From Gammaproteobacteria bacterium (GTDB lineage Bacteria; Pseudomonadota; Gammaproteobacteria; UBA4575): DNA of 40,624 bases. Under the pieces are notes generated by a model, which did no database searches, was not told the DNA's origin, and worked only from the letters and a program-made list of their open reading frames with translations. Of the stretch, positions 10,019 to 20,090 are shown one piece after another (the stretch's first letter is position 1; each line of letters opens with the position of its first letter). The DNA lies in assembly GCA_026706595.1 (NCBI GenBank), contig JAPOYL010000030.1, positions 1 through 40,624 on the forward strand, in the 5' to 3' direction. The position numbers were made by a program, and so were the translations under genes.

Positions 10019-11293
10019 ATGAAAATTGAAACTCTTGCCATACACAGTGGCTACTCGCCGGAGGCGACCACCAAGGCGGTGGCTGTACCGATCTATCAAA
10101 CCTCGTCTTATGCGTTTGACAACACCCAGCACGGTGCTGACCTGTTTGACTTGAAGGTCGAGGGAAACATATACACACGTATCATGAACCCGACCACCGC
10201 GGTGCTGGAACAGCGCATTGCGGCGATGGAGGGGGGTATCGGTGCCCTGGCCCTGTCATCCGGAATGGCGGCTATTTCCCTGGCCATTTTTGCTATTGCC
10301 GAACGCGGAGACAATATCGTTTCGGTAACCACCCTGTACGGGGGCACGTACAACCTGTTTGCGCATACCTTGCCAAAACTCGGGATTGATGTCCGCTTTG
10401 TGGACTACCGCGACATGGACGCCATCGCGGCCGCCATCGACGAGAATACAAAAGTCGTTTTTTGCGAGTCCCTGGGAAATCCCGCCGGCAACATTATCGA
10501 TCTGGAAAAAACGGTGGAGGTTGCCCACGCGCAGGGCGTGCCGGTCATGGTGGATAACACCGTACCCAGCCCGTACCTGTGTCGGCCCTTTGAATTCGGA
10601 GCGGATATCGTTATCCATTCGCTGACCAAGTACATGACCGGCCATGGCACAACAATTGGAGGAATCGTCGTGGACTCGGGAAACTTCCCGTGGGCGGACC
10701 ACAAGGAACGCTTCCCCATGCTGAACGAGCCCGACCCTTCCTATCACGGGGTGGTCTACACTGAAGCGCTGGGCAAGGCCGCGTACATCGGCCGCGTCCG
10801 GGTCGTACCGCTGCGCAACATCGGGCCCGCGATTTCGCCCATGAACAGCTTCCTGGTTTTGCAGGGAGTGGAAAGCCTTCCGGTACGCATGGACCGCCAC
10901 TGTGAAAATGCACTGGCCGTGGCCGAGCATCTGGAAAAACATCCAAATGTCACCTGGGTGAACTATGCCGGGCTGCCCACGCACGAGGACTACCCTCTGG
11001 TGGAAAAATACTGCAGCGGGCGGGCCTCCGGAATCCTGAGTTTTGGGATCAAAGGGGGGCTTGATGCGGGCGTCAAATTCATTGATGCCCTGAACCTGAT
11101 CGTTCGACTGGTCAACATTGGTGATGCCAAGTCGCTGGCCTGCCATCCGGCCACCACCACGCACCGGCAATTATCCAAGGAAGAGCAGAAAGTGGCCGGC
11201 GTAAGTGACGACCTGGTGAGGCTGTCAATCGGGATTGAGCATATCGATGACATCCTGGAAGACATCGACCAGGCCCTTGAAAAATCCGGCTAA
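10019..11293 (+). CDS. metY: O-acetylhomoserine sulfhydrylase (PLP enzyme)
   Basis: This Cys/Met-metabolism PLP enzyme makes homocysteine directly from O-acetylhomoserine and sulfide, the direct-sulfhydrylation route to methionine. The 424-residue length and the insertion with GNFPWADHKERFPMLNEPDP are typical of the OAH sulfhydrylase branch rather than cystathionine synthase or lyase, which are about 40 residues shorter. It begins with ETLAIHSGYSPEATTKAVAV and carries YTRIMNPT, the SSGMAA loop, the VDNT aspartate motif and the PLP lysine Lys204 in HSLTKYMTGHG. AAGGAA precedes the ATG at good spacing. It appears monocistronic, with a hairpin just downstream. Substrate preference for O-acetyl over O-succinyl homoserine is inferred from the family. 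Confidence 0.93.
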   Translation: MKIETLAIHSGYSPEATTKAVAVPIYQTSSYAFDNTQHGADLFDLKVEGNIYTRIMNPTTAVLEQRIAAMEGGIGALALSSGMAAISLAIFAIAERGDNIVSVTTLYGGTYNLFAHTLPKLGIDVRFVDYRDMDAIAAAIDENTKVVFCESLGNPAGNIIDLEKTVEVAHAQGVPVMVDNTVPSPYLCRPFEFGADIVIHSLTKYMTGHGTTIGGIVVDSGNFPWADHKERFPMLNEPDPSYHGVVYTEALGKAAYIGRVRVVPLRNIGPAISPMNSFLVLQGVESLPVRMDRHCENALAVAEHLEKHPNVTWVNYAGLPTHEDYPLVEKYCSGRASGILSFGIKGGLDAGVKFIDALNLIVRLVNIGDAKSLACHPATTTHRQLSKEEQKVAGVSDDLVRLSIGIEHIDDILEDIDQALEKSG

Positions 11294-11303
11294 ACCGTAA
11301 CGA

Positions 11304-11363
11304 GAACCGGCTCTGCGGGGCCGGTTCCTCCCGGGCGGGCGATGGGAAAACGCACACGCCCGC
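11304..11363. terminator. Tandem hairpins between convergent genes
   Basis: Two inverted repeats fill the gap between the sulfhydrylase gene and the convergent small gene at 11378. The first is GAACCGGC (11304-11311) with GCCGGTTC (11320-11327), a perfect 8-bp stem 10 bp after the stop codon. The second is GCGGGCG (11335-11341) with CGCCCGC (11357-11363), a 7-bp stem. Neither has a T-run, so they may act as weak terminators or as 3'-end stabilisers. Confidence 0.5.
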
Positions 11364-11377
11364 GACTGCAACAACCC

Positions 11378-11605
11378 TTATTCCGGCACAATCTGCTGCC
11401 AGCCGCTCAAGTCCTGAGGTGCGCTGTGTTCTTCCAACTGGTCCCAGACAATGTAACCGGAATCCTGTTCGTACACCGCCTTGGCGGCATCTTCGGGACT
11501 TGGAAAGGTCAGCGTCGGCATGCCATCAATCCACAGGTCCCACAGACCCAGGGGCTCTTGCCGGATTACAAATTCAGAAACATCCGTTTGTAATCTATAC
11601 TCCAT
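11378..11605 (-). CDS. Hypothetical protein, 75 residues
   Basis: I do not recognise this protein. It is 75 residues long, acidic, without signal peptide or membrane segment, and aromatic-rich (LGLWDLWIDGMPTLTFPSPE, then GYIVWDQLEEHS and GWQQIVPE). The repeated W/D/P pattern suggests a compact cytoplasmic fold. The frame is open up to 11761, but the longer version would run over the start of the divergent gene at 11636; the ATG at 11605 begins a plausible protein (MEYRLQTD) and leaves a 30-bp gap. It converges on the sulfhydrylase gene. Ordinary codon use supports a real gene, but no function can be given. Confidence 0.55.
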   Translation of the reverse strand: MEYRLQTDVSEFVIRQEPLGLWDLWIDGMPTLTFPSPEDAAKAVYEQDSGYIVWDQLEEHSAPQDLSGWQQIVPE

Positions 11606-11635
11606 GGACTCGATTGTAGCGTACCCCGGTTCTAC

Positions 11636-12019
11636 ATGGCTCAAGCAACTTTCTTTTTCCACGGCCTGTTCCCTGATCATGCAAAAGCCGGCGGGCACGG
11701 GGATAAACCGACCAGCAAGGTGCTGTTTGATGTGGAGTTTGAAGGGAGTTTCCACTCCCACCTGCTGGCAGACCTAGAGACCGCAGTCGGAGAAGACCAG
11801 GCACTGGTTTTCGAAGTGCGCCATGCCCTGCCCTTTGAATGCCCCGGATTTCCGCAAGCCGCAGTCCGCTACTACCGTCAGGTCATGGGGCCGCAGTCGA
11901 CAACCATCAGCCCAAGCGGGCCCAAAGGGCCCACTTCTGGCCAGAGTGCCTACCAAGTGCAGTGGGAAATCTCCCTGGAAGCGTGCTACAGGACCACCGA
12001 CTCGCAGGTTTCAGGGTAG
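11636..12019 (+). CDS. Hypothetical protein, 127 residues
   Basis: I do not recognise this protein. It starts at an ATG (MAQATFFFHGLFPDHAK) and has a beta-rich middle (KVLFDVEFEGSFHSHLLADL, ALVFEVRHALPF). A Gly/Pro/Ser-rich linker (SPSGPKGPTSGQSAY) comes before a final strand, VQWEISLEACY. There is no signal peptide or clear membrane segment. Codon use resembles the neighbours, which argues for a real gene. It is divergent from the 75-residue gene with 30 bp between the start codons, so the two may share a control region. The ribosome binding site is weak. Confidence 0.55.
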   Translation: MAQATFFFHGLFPDHAKAGGHGDKPTSKVLFDVEFEGSFHSHLLADLETAVGEDQALVFEVRHALPFECPGFPQAAVRYYRQVMGPQSTTISPSGPKGPTSGQSAYQVQWEISLEACYRTTDSQVSG

Positions 12020-12076
12020 GATCAGCCAGTGCGGCCCCACTCGGGCACACGACGAGGGATTGAAGGATTGAAAAAG

Positions 12077-12104
12077 TTGCATGCGGACCGGCATTTTTGA
12101 TAAA
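12077..12104 (+). promoter_or_regulatory. Weak promoter candidate before the 72-residue gene
   Basis: TTGCAT (12077-12082) and GATAAA (12099-12104) are 16 bp apart in the 168-bp gap between the two small plus-strand genes, about 84 bp before the ATG at 12188. Both hexamers are imperfect. TTTTTGATAAAAA (12094-12106) is also a short A/T inverted repeat. Low confidence. Confidence 0.25.
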
Positions 12105-12187
12105 AACCCCGACTGACACAAACGTTGTGCAGCCGTTCCGTGTCGATACCCATTTGCCAGAATTTGGCGCTAGGAACAGGAACGATT

Positions 12188-12406
12188 ATGAGTACAGAAA
12201 ACTTGGTGCGTCAGGTCGATGATCCAGGCTATATCATTGCGTGGAGATACAAGTACGAGTTTGAAACAGGCAAGTTCACGGACGAGACGATGACTTTTGG
12301 AGAAGCGCGCGAGAAATGTGAAGCGCTGAACCTGGAAAACCCGGACAAGACGTACTGGCCAGAAAAACAGAAACCGGATCCCGAGTGGCACCTGGTCTAT
12401 GAATGA
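12188..12406 (+). CDS. Hypothetical small acidic protein, 72 residues
   Basis: I do not recognise this protein. The 72 residues are soluble, acidic and aromatic-rich: DDPGYIIAWRYKYEFETGKF, an amphipathic middle TFGEAREKCEALNLENPD, and a C-terminal TYWPEKQKPDPEWHLVYE. The ATG at 12188 is preceded by AGGAA at workable spacing; the frame extends upstream to 12125, but those extra residues look like non-coding sequence. The gene ends 26 bp before the convergent pdxH. It looks like a real conserved small protein, but nothing in the neighbourhood assigns a role. Confidence 0.65.
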   Translation: MSTENLVRQVDDPGYIIAWRYKYEFETGKFTDETMTFGEAREKCEALNLENPDKTYWPEKQKPDPEWHLVYE

Positions 12407-12432
12407 AACTCGACGGGCAAGCCCTGCACGAT

Positions 12433-13056
12433 TCAGGGCGACAGTCTTTCGAGCTTCCACTCTCCTGCTTCGGTCAGCGTGTAGCGCAGACGATCGTGTA
12501 GCCGGTTCGGGCGTCCCTGCCAGAACTCGTACTGGCCCGGGATGATCCGATAGCCCCCCCAGTGCTCTGGACAGGGGATTTCCTGCCCCTGGTAATGCTG
12601 CTGCAGATCCTGGTACGCCTTTTCCAGTACCGAATAGTCCTCGATCACCTGACTTTGCTGCGAGGCCAGGGTGCCAAGCTGGCTCCCCCTGGGCCGTGAA
12701 CGAAAATATTCGGCGGAATCCGCAGCCGGTATTTTCTCGACCCGGCCTGAAATTCGTACCTGCCGATACAGCCTGTCCCACCAGAAACAAAGTGCAGCCG
12801 CTCGTGTGGCGTGCAGATCCTGGGCCTTGCTGCTGTTGTAATTGGTAAAGAAAACAAATCCTGCCTCATCGAATGACTTCAGCAGGACCATGCGCGAGGT
12901 CACTTCGCCCGTGCGACCGACCGTCGCCAGATTCATCGCATGGGGCTCTGCGAACCCTGCACCGAGCATCTCGTCAAACCATTGTCCGAACTGGTCGAGG
13001 GGATTTCTTTCGGCAGTTTGCTCCTCCAGCGTTGCGGTCTCGTTCTTTCTCTGCAT
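12433..13056 (-). CDS. pdxH: Pyridoxamine/pyridoxine 5'-phosphate oxidase
   Basis: PdxH is an FMN enzyme that oxidises pyridoxine or pyridoxamine 5'-phosphate to pyridoxal 5'-phosphate with oxygen, the last step of vitamin B6 synthesis and salvage. The 207-residue product has AEPHAMNLATVGRTGEVTSR and RMVLLK (FMN and substrate contacts), FFTNYNSSKAQDL, RVEKIPAADSAEYFRSRP with GSQLG, and the C-terminal WQGRPNRLHDRLRY, where Arg and His bind PLP. Length and motifs are complete. It lies 18 bp after msrA on the same strand and is probably the last gene of a thiC-msrA-pdxH transcript. Confidence 0.96.
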   Translation of the reverse strand: MQRKNETATLEEQTAERNPLDQFGQWFDEMLGAGFAEPHAMNLATVGRTGEVTSRMVLLKSFDEAGFVFFTNYNSSKAQDLHATRAAALCFWWDRLYRQVRISGRVEKIPAADSAEYFRSRPRGSQLGTLASQQSQVIEDYSVLEKAYQDLQQHYQGQEIPCPEHWGGYRIIPGQYEFWQGRPNRLHDRLRYTLTEAGEWKLERLSP

Positions 13057-13074
13057 CGGGCTTTCTCGCTGCGG

Positions 13075-13698
13075 TCACGCCAATGCAACCCCGGTCCCAC
13101 CCAGCCCGCAGTAGCCGTTCGGGTTCTTGGCCAGATATTGCTGGTGGTAATCCTCTGCATAGTAAAATTCCGAGGCCTCGGCAAGTTCGGTCGTGATGGA
13201 CGAATAGCCTTGCCGGGACAGTGCCTGCTGGTATTGCTGCTGGGTCTGCTCGGCAATGGCTTTCTGTGTCTCGTCATACACATAAATGCCCGAGCGATAC
13301 TGAGTGCCCACATCGTTCCCCTGGCGCATCCCCTGGGTGGGGTCGTGCGACTCCCAGAACAGCCTGAGCAAACCTGCATAGCTGACACGGTCAGGTGGGT
13401 ACACGATGCGTACGACCTCGTTGTGTCCCGTCATGCCGGTACAGACTTCCCGATAGGTCGGGTTTGGGGTAAATCCGCCTGAATACCCCACAGAAGTTGA
13501 ATACACCTTCGGGAACTCCCAGAACTTTTTCTCGGCCCCCCAGAAACAGCCCAGCCCGAACATGGCCAGAGCCATGCCATCAGGAAAAGGCGGGGACAGC
13601 GGGTTCCCGTTCACATGGTGCCTGTTTGTCACCGGCATCGCCTGCGGCCGGCCAGCCAGTGCCTGATCGCCTGTCACAAGCTGTAATTTGCGAATCAC
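13075..13698 (-). CDS. msrA: Peptide methionine (S)-S-oxide reductase MsrA
   Basis: MsrA reduces the S epimer of methionine sulfoxide in proteins, using thioredoxin to recycle its cysteines. The 207-residue product has the catalytic GCFWG motif in [14 protein letters not shown], the conserved [18 protein letters not shown], the [19 protein letters not shown] block and the C-terminal [11 protein letters not shown] with the resolving cysteine. The GTG at 13698 is chosen because the residues it adds ([17 protein letters not shown]) match the N-terminal extension of the E. coli enzyme; an ATG at 13638 would lose it. It sits 26 bp after thiC and 18 bp before pdxH. Confidence 0.95.
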   Translation of the reverse strand: MIRKLQLVTGDQALAGRPQAMPVTNRHHVNGNPLSPPFPDGMALAMFGLGCFWGAEKKFWEFPKVYSTSVGYSGGFTPNPTYREVCTGMTGHNEVVRIVYPPDRVSYAGLLRLFWESHDPTQGMRQGNDVGTQYRSGIYVYDETQKAIAEQTQQQYQQALSRQGYSSITTELAEASEFYYAEDYHQQYLAKNPNGYCGLGGTGVALA

Positions 13699-13724
13699 TG
13701 TAACGCTCTCCCGAGGTATCCCGG

Positions 13725-15632
<1,908 letters not shown>

Positions 15633-15689
15633 CTAGAGCAATCGTATCGCAGCAGAGCAAAAGCGCATGCCAAGGAATTTCTGCATTCA

Positions 15690-15766
15690 AGCTTCCCTCC
15701 GCCAGCATGATCTGGTTCAGGTTCCAAGGGTCACTCTCAGCCCGTAGACATAGCCGGGCACCCCTA
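15690..15766 (-). promoter_or_regulatory. TPP riboswitch (THI element) upstream of thiC
   Basis: Read on the minus strand, this stretch contains the conserved THI-box parts in order: GGGGUGCCC, GGGCUGAGAGUGACCC, UUGGAACCUGAACCAGAUCA and UGCUGGCGGAGGGAAGC. The CUGAGA and ACCUGA elements that form the two TPP-binding helices are intact. The aptamer ends about 72 nt before the thiC ATG. I see no strong terminator in the linker, and CUC...GAG pairing could hide the Shine-Dalgarno GAGGU, so translational control is more likely; this mechanism is inferred. Confidence 0.95.
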
Positions 15767-15885
15767 GCCTCAACGTCTGTAATACTAAAGGATCAGGCCG
15801 GTTTTGTGTATACGCAATGTGCCCTTGCCGAGGCTTGCTCCTACCGGCCACTGCCAGTAGGCTGTTATGCGGTAACCGGACTGCA

Positions 15886-16860
15886 ATGGATACAATGCCC
15901 TTCAAAATTGCCGTGGTGGGACCCGCTCGAAGCCGACAGGGCACAGGCCCCTACGTTGCAAGGGCCTTTCACCGGCTGGGCTGCAACGTCCGTGCCGTGG
16001 TCAGCAGTTCCCTCACGTCCGCCACCCGCGCCGCAACCGATCTGGAAAAAGAGTACGGCATCCGGTGCCAGGCTTTTGCGGGTATGGAAGAGGCCCTGGA
16101 GGCCGTGCCCATTGACATTGTAGCGATCTGCTCCCCACCCCCCACACATTTTCGCTACCTGGAAGCGGCAACGAATGCCGGCTGCCACGCGTTCTGCGAA
16201 AAACCTCTCTGGTGGCCGGTACAGGAAATGCGAACGCCTGTATGTGCGCAGCGCCTCAGCAACGATGTCCTGCGCCTGGTCGAGCGTGCCCGAGAAAGCA
16301 ACATCACCCTGCAGCTGAACACGCAATGGGTTTTCACATTGCCGGGCTTTTATACACTGTATCCGCAGCCAAACCCGGAGCCCCGGACCATCGAAACATT
16401 TTCCATGTGGCTTTCCCCGCAAAGCACGGGCAAGGACATGATCATCGATGCCGCACCTCATGCACTCAGCATGCTGTATGCGTTATTCGGTGCCGGGCGC
16501 ATCGAGGATATCCGCTGCGACTCCCCAAGCGACGAGCCGGGCCGAGACCTGCAGATCGTCTTTGACTACCTGCATGCCACAGGTGACTGCACGGTTTCCC
16601 TGGGCCTGAACTCAACGGATGTCCTGCCAAAACCCGCCGCCTATGCCATCAACCAGCAACGCGTCGACAGACATGTCGAACTCCCGGATTACCTGATATC
16701 ATTGCGGTCTTCCGACAGACAGGTGCCGATCGTGGATCCGCTGATGTGCTCGGTTAAGAACTTTTTGGGCTCCATACATTCCGGATGCGGTGTGGACGAG
16801 ACTGCACTGATCGACGGGATGGAACACTTGCTGCAAATTTATCTGGCTATAGACCCGTAA
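15886..16860 (+). CDS. Gfo/Idh/MocA-family oxidoreductase, substrate unknown
   Basis: This 324-residue product has the N-terminal Rossmann fold and the C-terminal alpha/beta domain of the Gfo/Idh/MocA family, NAD(P)-dependent enzymes that usually oxidise or reduce sugars, inositols or sugar acids. It contains VDIVAIC-type strands, here IDIVAICSPPPTHFRYLEAA, and the catalytic-region EKP motif at residues 105-107 (FCEKPLWW). The nucleotide loop is unusual: instead of GxGxxG it reads VVGPARSRQGTGPYVARAF. The C-terminal DMIIDAAPHALSMLYALFG supplies a likely catalytic Asp/His pair. The ATG at 15886 was taken; an ATG at 15895 is equally possible. A radical SAM gene follows after 8 bp, so the two probably form one operon and one pathway. 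Exact substrate unknown. Confidence 0.8.
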   Translation: MDTMPFKIAVVGPARSRQGTGPYVARAFHRLGCNVRAVVSSSLTSATRAATDLEKEYGIRCQAFAGMEEALEAVPIDIVAICSPPPTHFRYLEAATNAGCHAFCEKPLWWPVQEMRTPVCAQRLSNDVLRLVERARESNITLQLNTQWVFTLPGFYTLYPQPNPEPRTIETFSMWLSPQSTGKDMIIDAAPHALSMLYALFGAGRIEDIRCDSPSDEPGRDLQIVFDYLHATGDCTVSLGLNSTDVLPKPAAYAINQQRVDRHVELPDYLISLRSSDRQVPIVDPLMCSVKNFLGSIHSGCGVDETALIDGMEHLLQIYLAIDP

Positions 16861-16868
16861 CCCGGCTC

Positions 16869-18260
16869 ATGGAAAAAATACACTCTGAAAGCGGCGAGGT
16901 GCTGATCAAGGTTTCGCCGTTGATCAACTACAGCAAGTTCGGTCTGCGATCGAACCCGGACACTGTCGCGCAGCCCCTGCATGTGAAAGCCACGAAACAC
17001 CTGGTGGAGAAACAGACCGAGTTGTCCCCGCTGCATGACTTCATGGGCAAGCTCCGCCAGCCCGAAGTGCTGGAAAACCTGAAGGAGTATGTGCGCTGGC
17101 AGGCACAGTGGCGAGAGGGCTATGCGGCGGATGCCGTGACCTTCGAGCAGGCACTGGAAAACGCACCTCAACATGCCCCGGTATCCATCAACCTGGATGT
17201 GACCACCGCCTGCAATTACCGCTGCGATCATTGCGTGGACATGGATATCCTGAACAAGAACATCAACTACGAGCATGAGTCGCTCAAGGATTCACTGACC
17301 CAGCTGGTGGAAAACGGGCTGCGCTCCGTGATTATCATCGGCGGCGGTGAGCCCACGGCCTACAAGGGATTCGAAGACGTCGTACGTCACCTGAAGGCCA
17401 TGGATGTGCAGATCGGTGTAGTCACCAATGGCAGCATGATGAGAAAAATAGAAGCCGTTGCCGATGTACTGCAGAAAAGGGACTGGGTACGGCTGTCCCT
17501 GGATTCCGGCACCAATGAAACCTTTCGCGCCATGCACAAGCCCGGCAGCAAGAAATGTACGCTGGAGTGGATCTGCGAACACATCCCGCCCATCAAGCGG
17601 CTGAATCCCGAACTCATGATCGGTTTCAGCTACATCATCGTGTGGAAAGACTGTGAAACCAACGATACGGGGATCATCGAGAATGTCGATGAAATGGTGA
17701 CCGCAGCACGACTGGCCAAGCAGCACCGGTTCGACTACATCTCCTACAAGCCGTTCCTGACCCGTTCCGAGTTGAACAATGCAGAAATCGTCGGCATAGA
17801 AAAGCAGCAGGAGCACGTGGCCTCGACCATGACCAAGATCCGCAATGCCATCAGCGAGGCCCAAAAGCTCGAAGATGAAAACTTCGCCGTGGTGGAAAGC
17901 ACCAACCTGAGGGTGTTGGAAAACGGCACCTACATGAACTACAGCCAGCAGCCCCACAACTGCCACATGCAGTATTTCAGGCAGGTGGTCAGCCCTCTGG
18001 GCATCTTCAACTGCCCCGTATATCGTCACGTCCCCCAGGCCTTGCTTGGTGGAAAACATGGGTACGCCACACCGGACAGCTTTCAAGCCACGCAAAGAAA
18101 CACCTTGCGGCTGATCGAGACGTTCGATGCCACCGAGGAGTGCAAGGACGTGACCTGTCTGTACAACCATGCCAACTGGTTTATCGAGGACCTGATCAAC
18201 CACCCGGAAAAACTGGACCGGCTGGATTCCAGTTTTGACCGTGCAGACTATTTTCTCTAG
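16869..18260 (+). CDS. Radical SAM protein with C-terminal cysteine cluster, function unknown
   Basis: This 463-residue protein has the radical SAM cluster motif CNYRCDHC (Cys115, Cys119, Cys122) and the SAM-binding GGGEP at 158-162, so it binds a 4Fe-4S cluster and cleaves SAM to start radical chemistry. A roughly 110-residue N-terminal extension precedes the barrel. The C-terminal third holds four more cysteines (Cys365, 382, 425, 430), in PHNCHMQYF, FNCPVYRH and ECKDVTC, reminiscent of a SPASM or twitch auxiliary cluster. The ATG at 16869 is chosen; the frame is open from 16785, but that part overlaps the upstream oxidoreductase. It converges on waaF and shares a CTAG with it. Substrate unknown; the oxidoreductase partner suggests a small molecule or sugar, while a peptide substrate is also possible for SPASM-type enzymes. 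Confidence 0.82.
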   Translation: MEKIHSESGEVLIKVSPLINYSKFGLRSNPDTVAQPLHVKATKHLVEKQTELSPLHDFMGKLRQPEVLENLKEYVRWQAQWREGYAADAVTFEQALENAPQHAPVSINLDVTTACNYRCDHCVDMDILNKNINYEHESLKDSLTQLVENGLRSVIIIGGGEPTAYKGFEDVVRHLKAMDVQIGVVTNGSMMRKIEAVADVLQKRDWVRLSLDSGTNETFRAMHKPGSKKCTLEWICEHIPPIKRLNPELMIGFSYIIVWKDCETNDTGIIENVDEMVTAARLAKQHRFDYISYKPFLTRSELNNAEIVGIEKQQEHVASTMTKIRNAISEAQKLEDENFAVVESTNLRVLENGTYMNYSQQPHNCHMQYFRQVVSPLGIFNCPVYRHVPQALLGGKHGYATPDSFQATQRNTLRLIETFDATEECKDVTCLYNHANWFIEDLINHPEKLDRLDSSFDRADYFL

Positions 18261-19285
18261 TCGGTCTCGGTTTGCAGCAATTCCCGTGCACTTTCGTACA
18301 CCCGGTGTACAGCGATGTCACGCAAGCAATTGTAATGCCCGTACGGACACTGCTTTTGCCAGCAGGGACTGCACTCCAAGTTCAGGTACTGGGTCCTTGC
18401 GACACTGGACAACGGCGGCGTGTATTCGGGCGTGATCGAGCCGTAGATCGCCACGACCGGGCAGCCGACCGCGCTGGCAATATGCATCAGTCCCGAATCG
18501 TTGGTGATGGCAATACTTGCTAGCGAAAGCAGATCGACCACCTCTTCCAGGCTGGTCTGCCCGCATAGATTCCTGGCGCTTCCGTTCGATGCGCTGACCA
18601 CCTCCTGCCCGATGTCATGGTCCTTGGCAGAACCAAACACGTAGACCCCGAAGCCCTCCTGCCCGAACCGGTCGGCCAGCTTGCCAAAATACTTGGCCGG
18701 CCAGCGTTTGGAGGGTCCGAATTCTGCCCCGGGCATCAGTGCAACACTGGGTGTCACCTCGCTGACCCCGAGCCGGGCCGCCGCCTTGCGGCGCTTGTCT
18801 TCATCTATCTGCAGTTTGGGGAAACGGATCTCGAGGGGCTGTTGCGGCCGTGACGGGTCAGCCCCCAAATTTACATACCGTTCCACGGCCTTGTAGGTGA
18901 CGTCTAGATCGAGTATACGCATGTCGTTGACGACCCCGTAACGCATCTCTCCGCGGTAGGCAGTTCGCTGCGGGATGCCGGCAAAGTAGGGGATCAGCGC
19001 AGACTTGAAGGAGCGGGGCAAAACGATGGACTGGTCGTATCTGCCACGCAAGGTCCGGCCGATACGCCTGCGCTTGAGCAAGCCCAGTTCTCCATGGCTC
19101 AAGTCCACTTCAACGATGTTTCTGACTTCCGGCATTCGGGCAAGCACAGGCGCCGACCATGCCGGTGCAGCGACATCGATGACATTGCCCGGGTTCTGGT
19201 GTTTCAGCGCCATGAACAAGCTTTGAACCATCACCATGTCGCCCACCCAGGCGGGGCCGATTATCAGTATTTTCCTTGCGTTCAA
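18257..19285 (-). CDS. waaF: ADP-heptose:LPS heptosyltransferase II
   Basis: WaaF adds the second L,D-heptose to the LPS inner core at the cytoplasmic face of the inner membrane. The 342-residue product is a family 9 glycosyltransferase with the N-terminal ILIIGPAWVGDMVMVQSLF, the acceptor-domain motif MRYGVVNDMRIL, and the donor-domain segments PGAEFGPSKRWPAKYFG and ITNDSGLMHIASAVGCPVVA. The GPAEFGPAKRWP-type motif is characteristic of WaaF. The start is a TTG at 19285; no ATG is available upstream in frame, and the conserved strand begins five residues later. ADP-heptose would come from HldE, encoded at 29476-30894. Confidence 0.92.
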   Translation of the reverse strand: MNARKILIIGPAWVGDMVMVQSLFMALKHQNPGNVIDVAAPAWSAPVLARMPEVRNIVEVDLSHGELGLLKRRRIGRTLRGRYDQSIVLPRSFKSALIPYFAGIPQRTAYRGEMRYGVVNDMRILDLDVTYKAVERYVNLGADPSRPQQPLEIRFPKLQIDEDKRRKAAARLGVSEVTPSVALMPGAEFGPSKRWPAKYFGKLADRFGQEGFGVYVFGSAKDHDIGQEVVSASNGSARNLCGQTSLEEVVDLLSLASIAITNDSGLMHIASAVGCPVVAIYGSITPEYTPPLSSVARTQYLNLECSPCWQKQCPYGHYNCLRDIAVHRVYESARELLQTETD

Positions 19286-19439
19286 AAGTATTTGCCGTAC
19301 AGCACCGGATTCATGAAACCTGCTTGTTTTTCAAGTATATTGCCGTGCATCGGCAGGGCCTGTGGCTCACGCACGGATGATGTTGATATAGTTTATAAGC
19401 CTGCACAAAGAATATACGAACCCGAGTATAAATAGCCCT

Positions 19440-20090
19440 GTGGATATCGAACAAGCCAGATTTAACATGATTGAACAGCAGATACGTCCCTGGGACGTTC
19501 TGGATACCGGTGTGCTGGAAGTGATCCGGCAGACACCGCGCGAATTGTTCGTTCCCGAGCAGCATCACAACCTGGCATTTTCCGACCTGGAGATTCCCCT
19601 TTCGCACGGACAATACATGATGGCTCCGAAACTCGAGGCGCGCATGCTTCAGGCTCTGCAGGTCAAACCCAGCGACAGGGTTCTTGAAATCGGCACAGGC
19701 AGTGGATTCGTGACGGCCTGTCTCGCCAGACTGGGCACTCACGTGGACACCGTCGAATGGTTTGAAGATCTTTCGGTGCGGGCACAGAGCATCCTGGAAA
19801 AACTCGAAATTCAAAATGCCAGCTTTTTCCAAGGGGATGCCCTGAGTGAATGTGCGGACCAGCAATACGATGTGATCGCCGTTACCGCCTCCATGCCCGT
19901 ATACCTGGATGTCTTTGAGAGTCGGCTGGCTGCGGATGGACGGATGTTCGTGGTAACGGGCCATGCCCCGGCCATGCAGGCACAACTGCTGACCCGAGTG
20001 GACCCGAAGGGATTGCATTGCACAACCTTGTTCGAAACCAGCCTGCCTCCCCTGCTCGGTCTCGAAGAACCCGGGGCCTTCCAGCTGTGA
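19440..20090 (+). CDS. Protein-L-isoaspartate O-methyltransferase-like protein
   Basis: The 216-residue product belongs to the PCMT-like SAM-dependent methyltransferases. The SAM-binding loop is VLEIGTGSGFVTACLARLG, and the family's N-terminal QARFNMIEQQIRPWDVLD and PLSHGQYMMAPKLEARMLQA are present. True Pcm repairs isoaspartyl residues; this shorter branch, typically found just before rhodanese and tolC genes in gammaproteobacteria, has no proven substrate as far as I recall. The start is the GTG at 19440, because the family motif begins there; an ATG at 19467 would remove it. The stop overlaps the rhodanese start (TGATG). Confidence 0.85.
   Translation: MDIEQARFNMIEQQIRPWDVLDTGVLEVIRQTPRELFVPEQHHNLAFSDLEIPLSHGQYMMAPKLEARMLQALQVKPSDRVLEIGTGSGFVTACLARLGTHVDTVEWFEDLSVRAQSILEKLEIQNASFFQGDALSECADQQYDVIAVTASMPVYLDVFESRLAADGRMFVVTGHAPAMQAQLLTRVDPKGLHCTTLFETSLPPLLGLEEPGAFQL

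Noticed and set aside
10256-11170. Open frame of 304 codons antisense to the sulfhydrylase gene
   Set aside because: The sense strand encodes a complete PLP enzyme; the antisense frame has no ribosome binding site or motif.
11606-11761. Upstream extension of the 75-residue minus-strand gene
   Set aside because: It would overlap the start of the divergent gene at 11636 by about 125 bp; the ATG at 11605 fits better.
12125-12187. Upstream extension of the 72-residue gene
   Set aside because: The added residues look non-coding, and the ATG at 12188 has its own ribosome binding site.
17292-18203. Open frame of 303 codons antisense to the radical SAM gene
   Set aside because: The plus-strand gene has clear cluster motifs; the antisense product has no recognisable domain and is a shadow frame.
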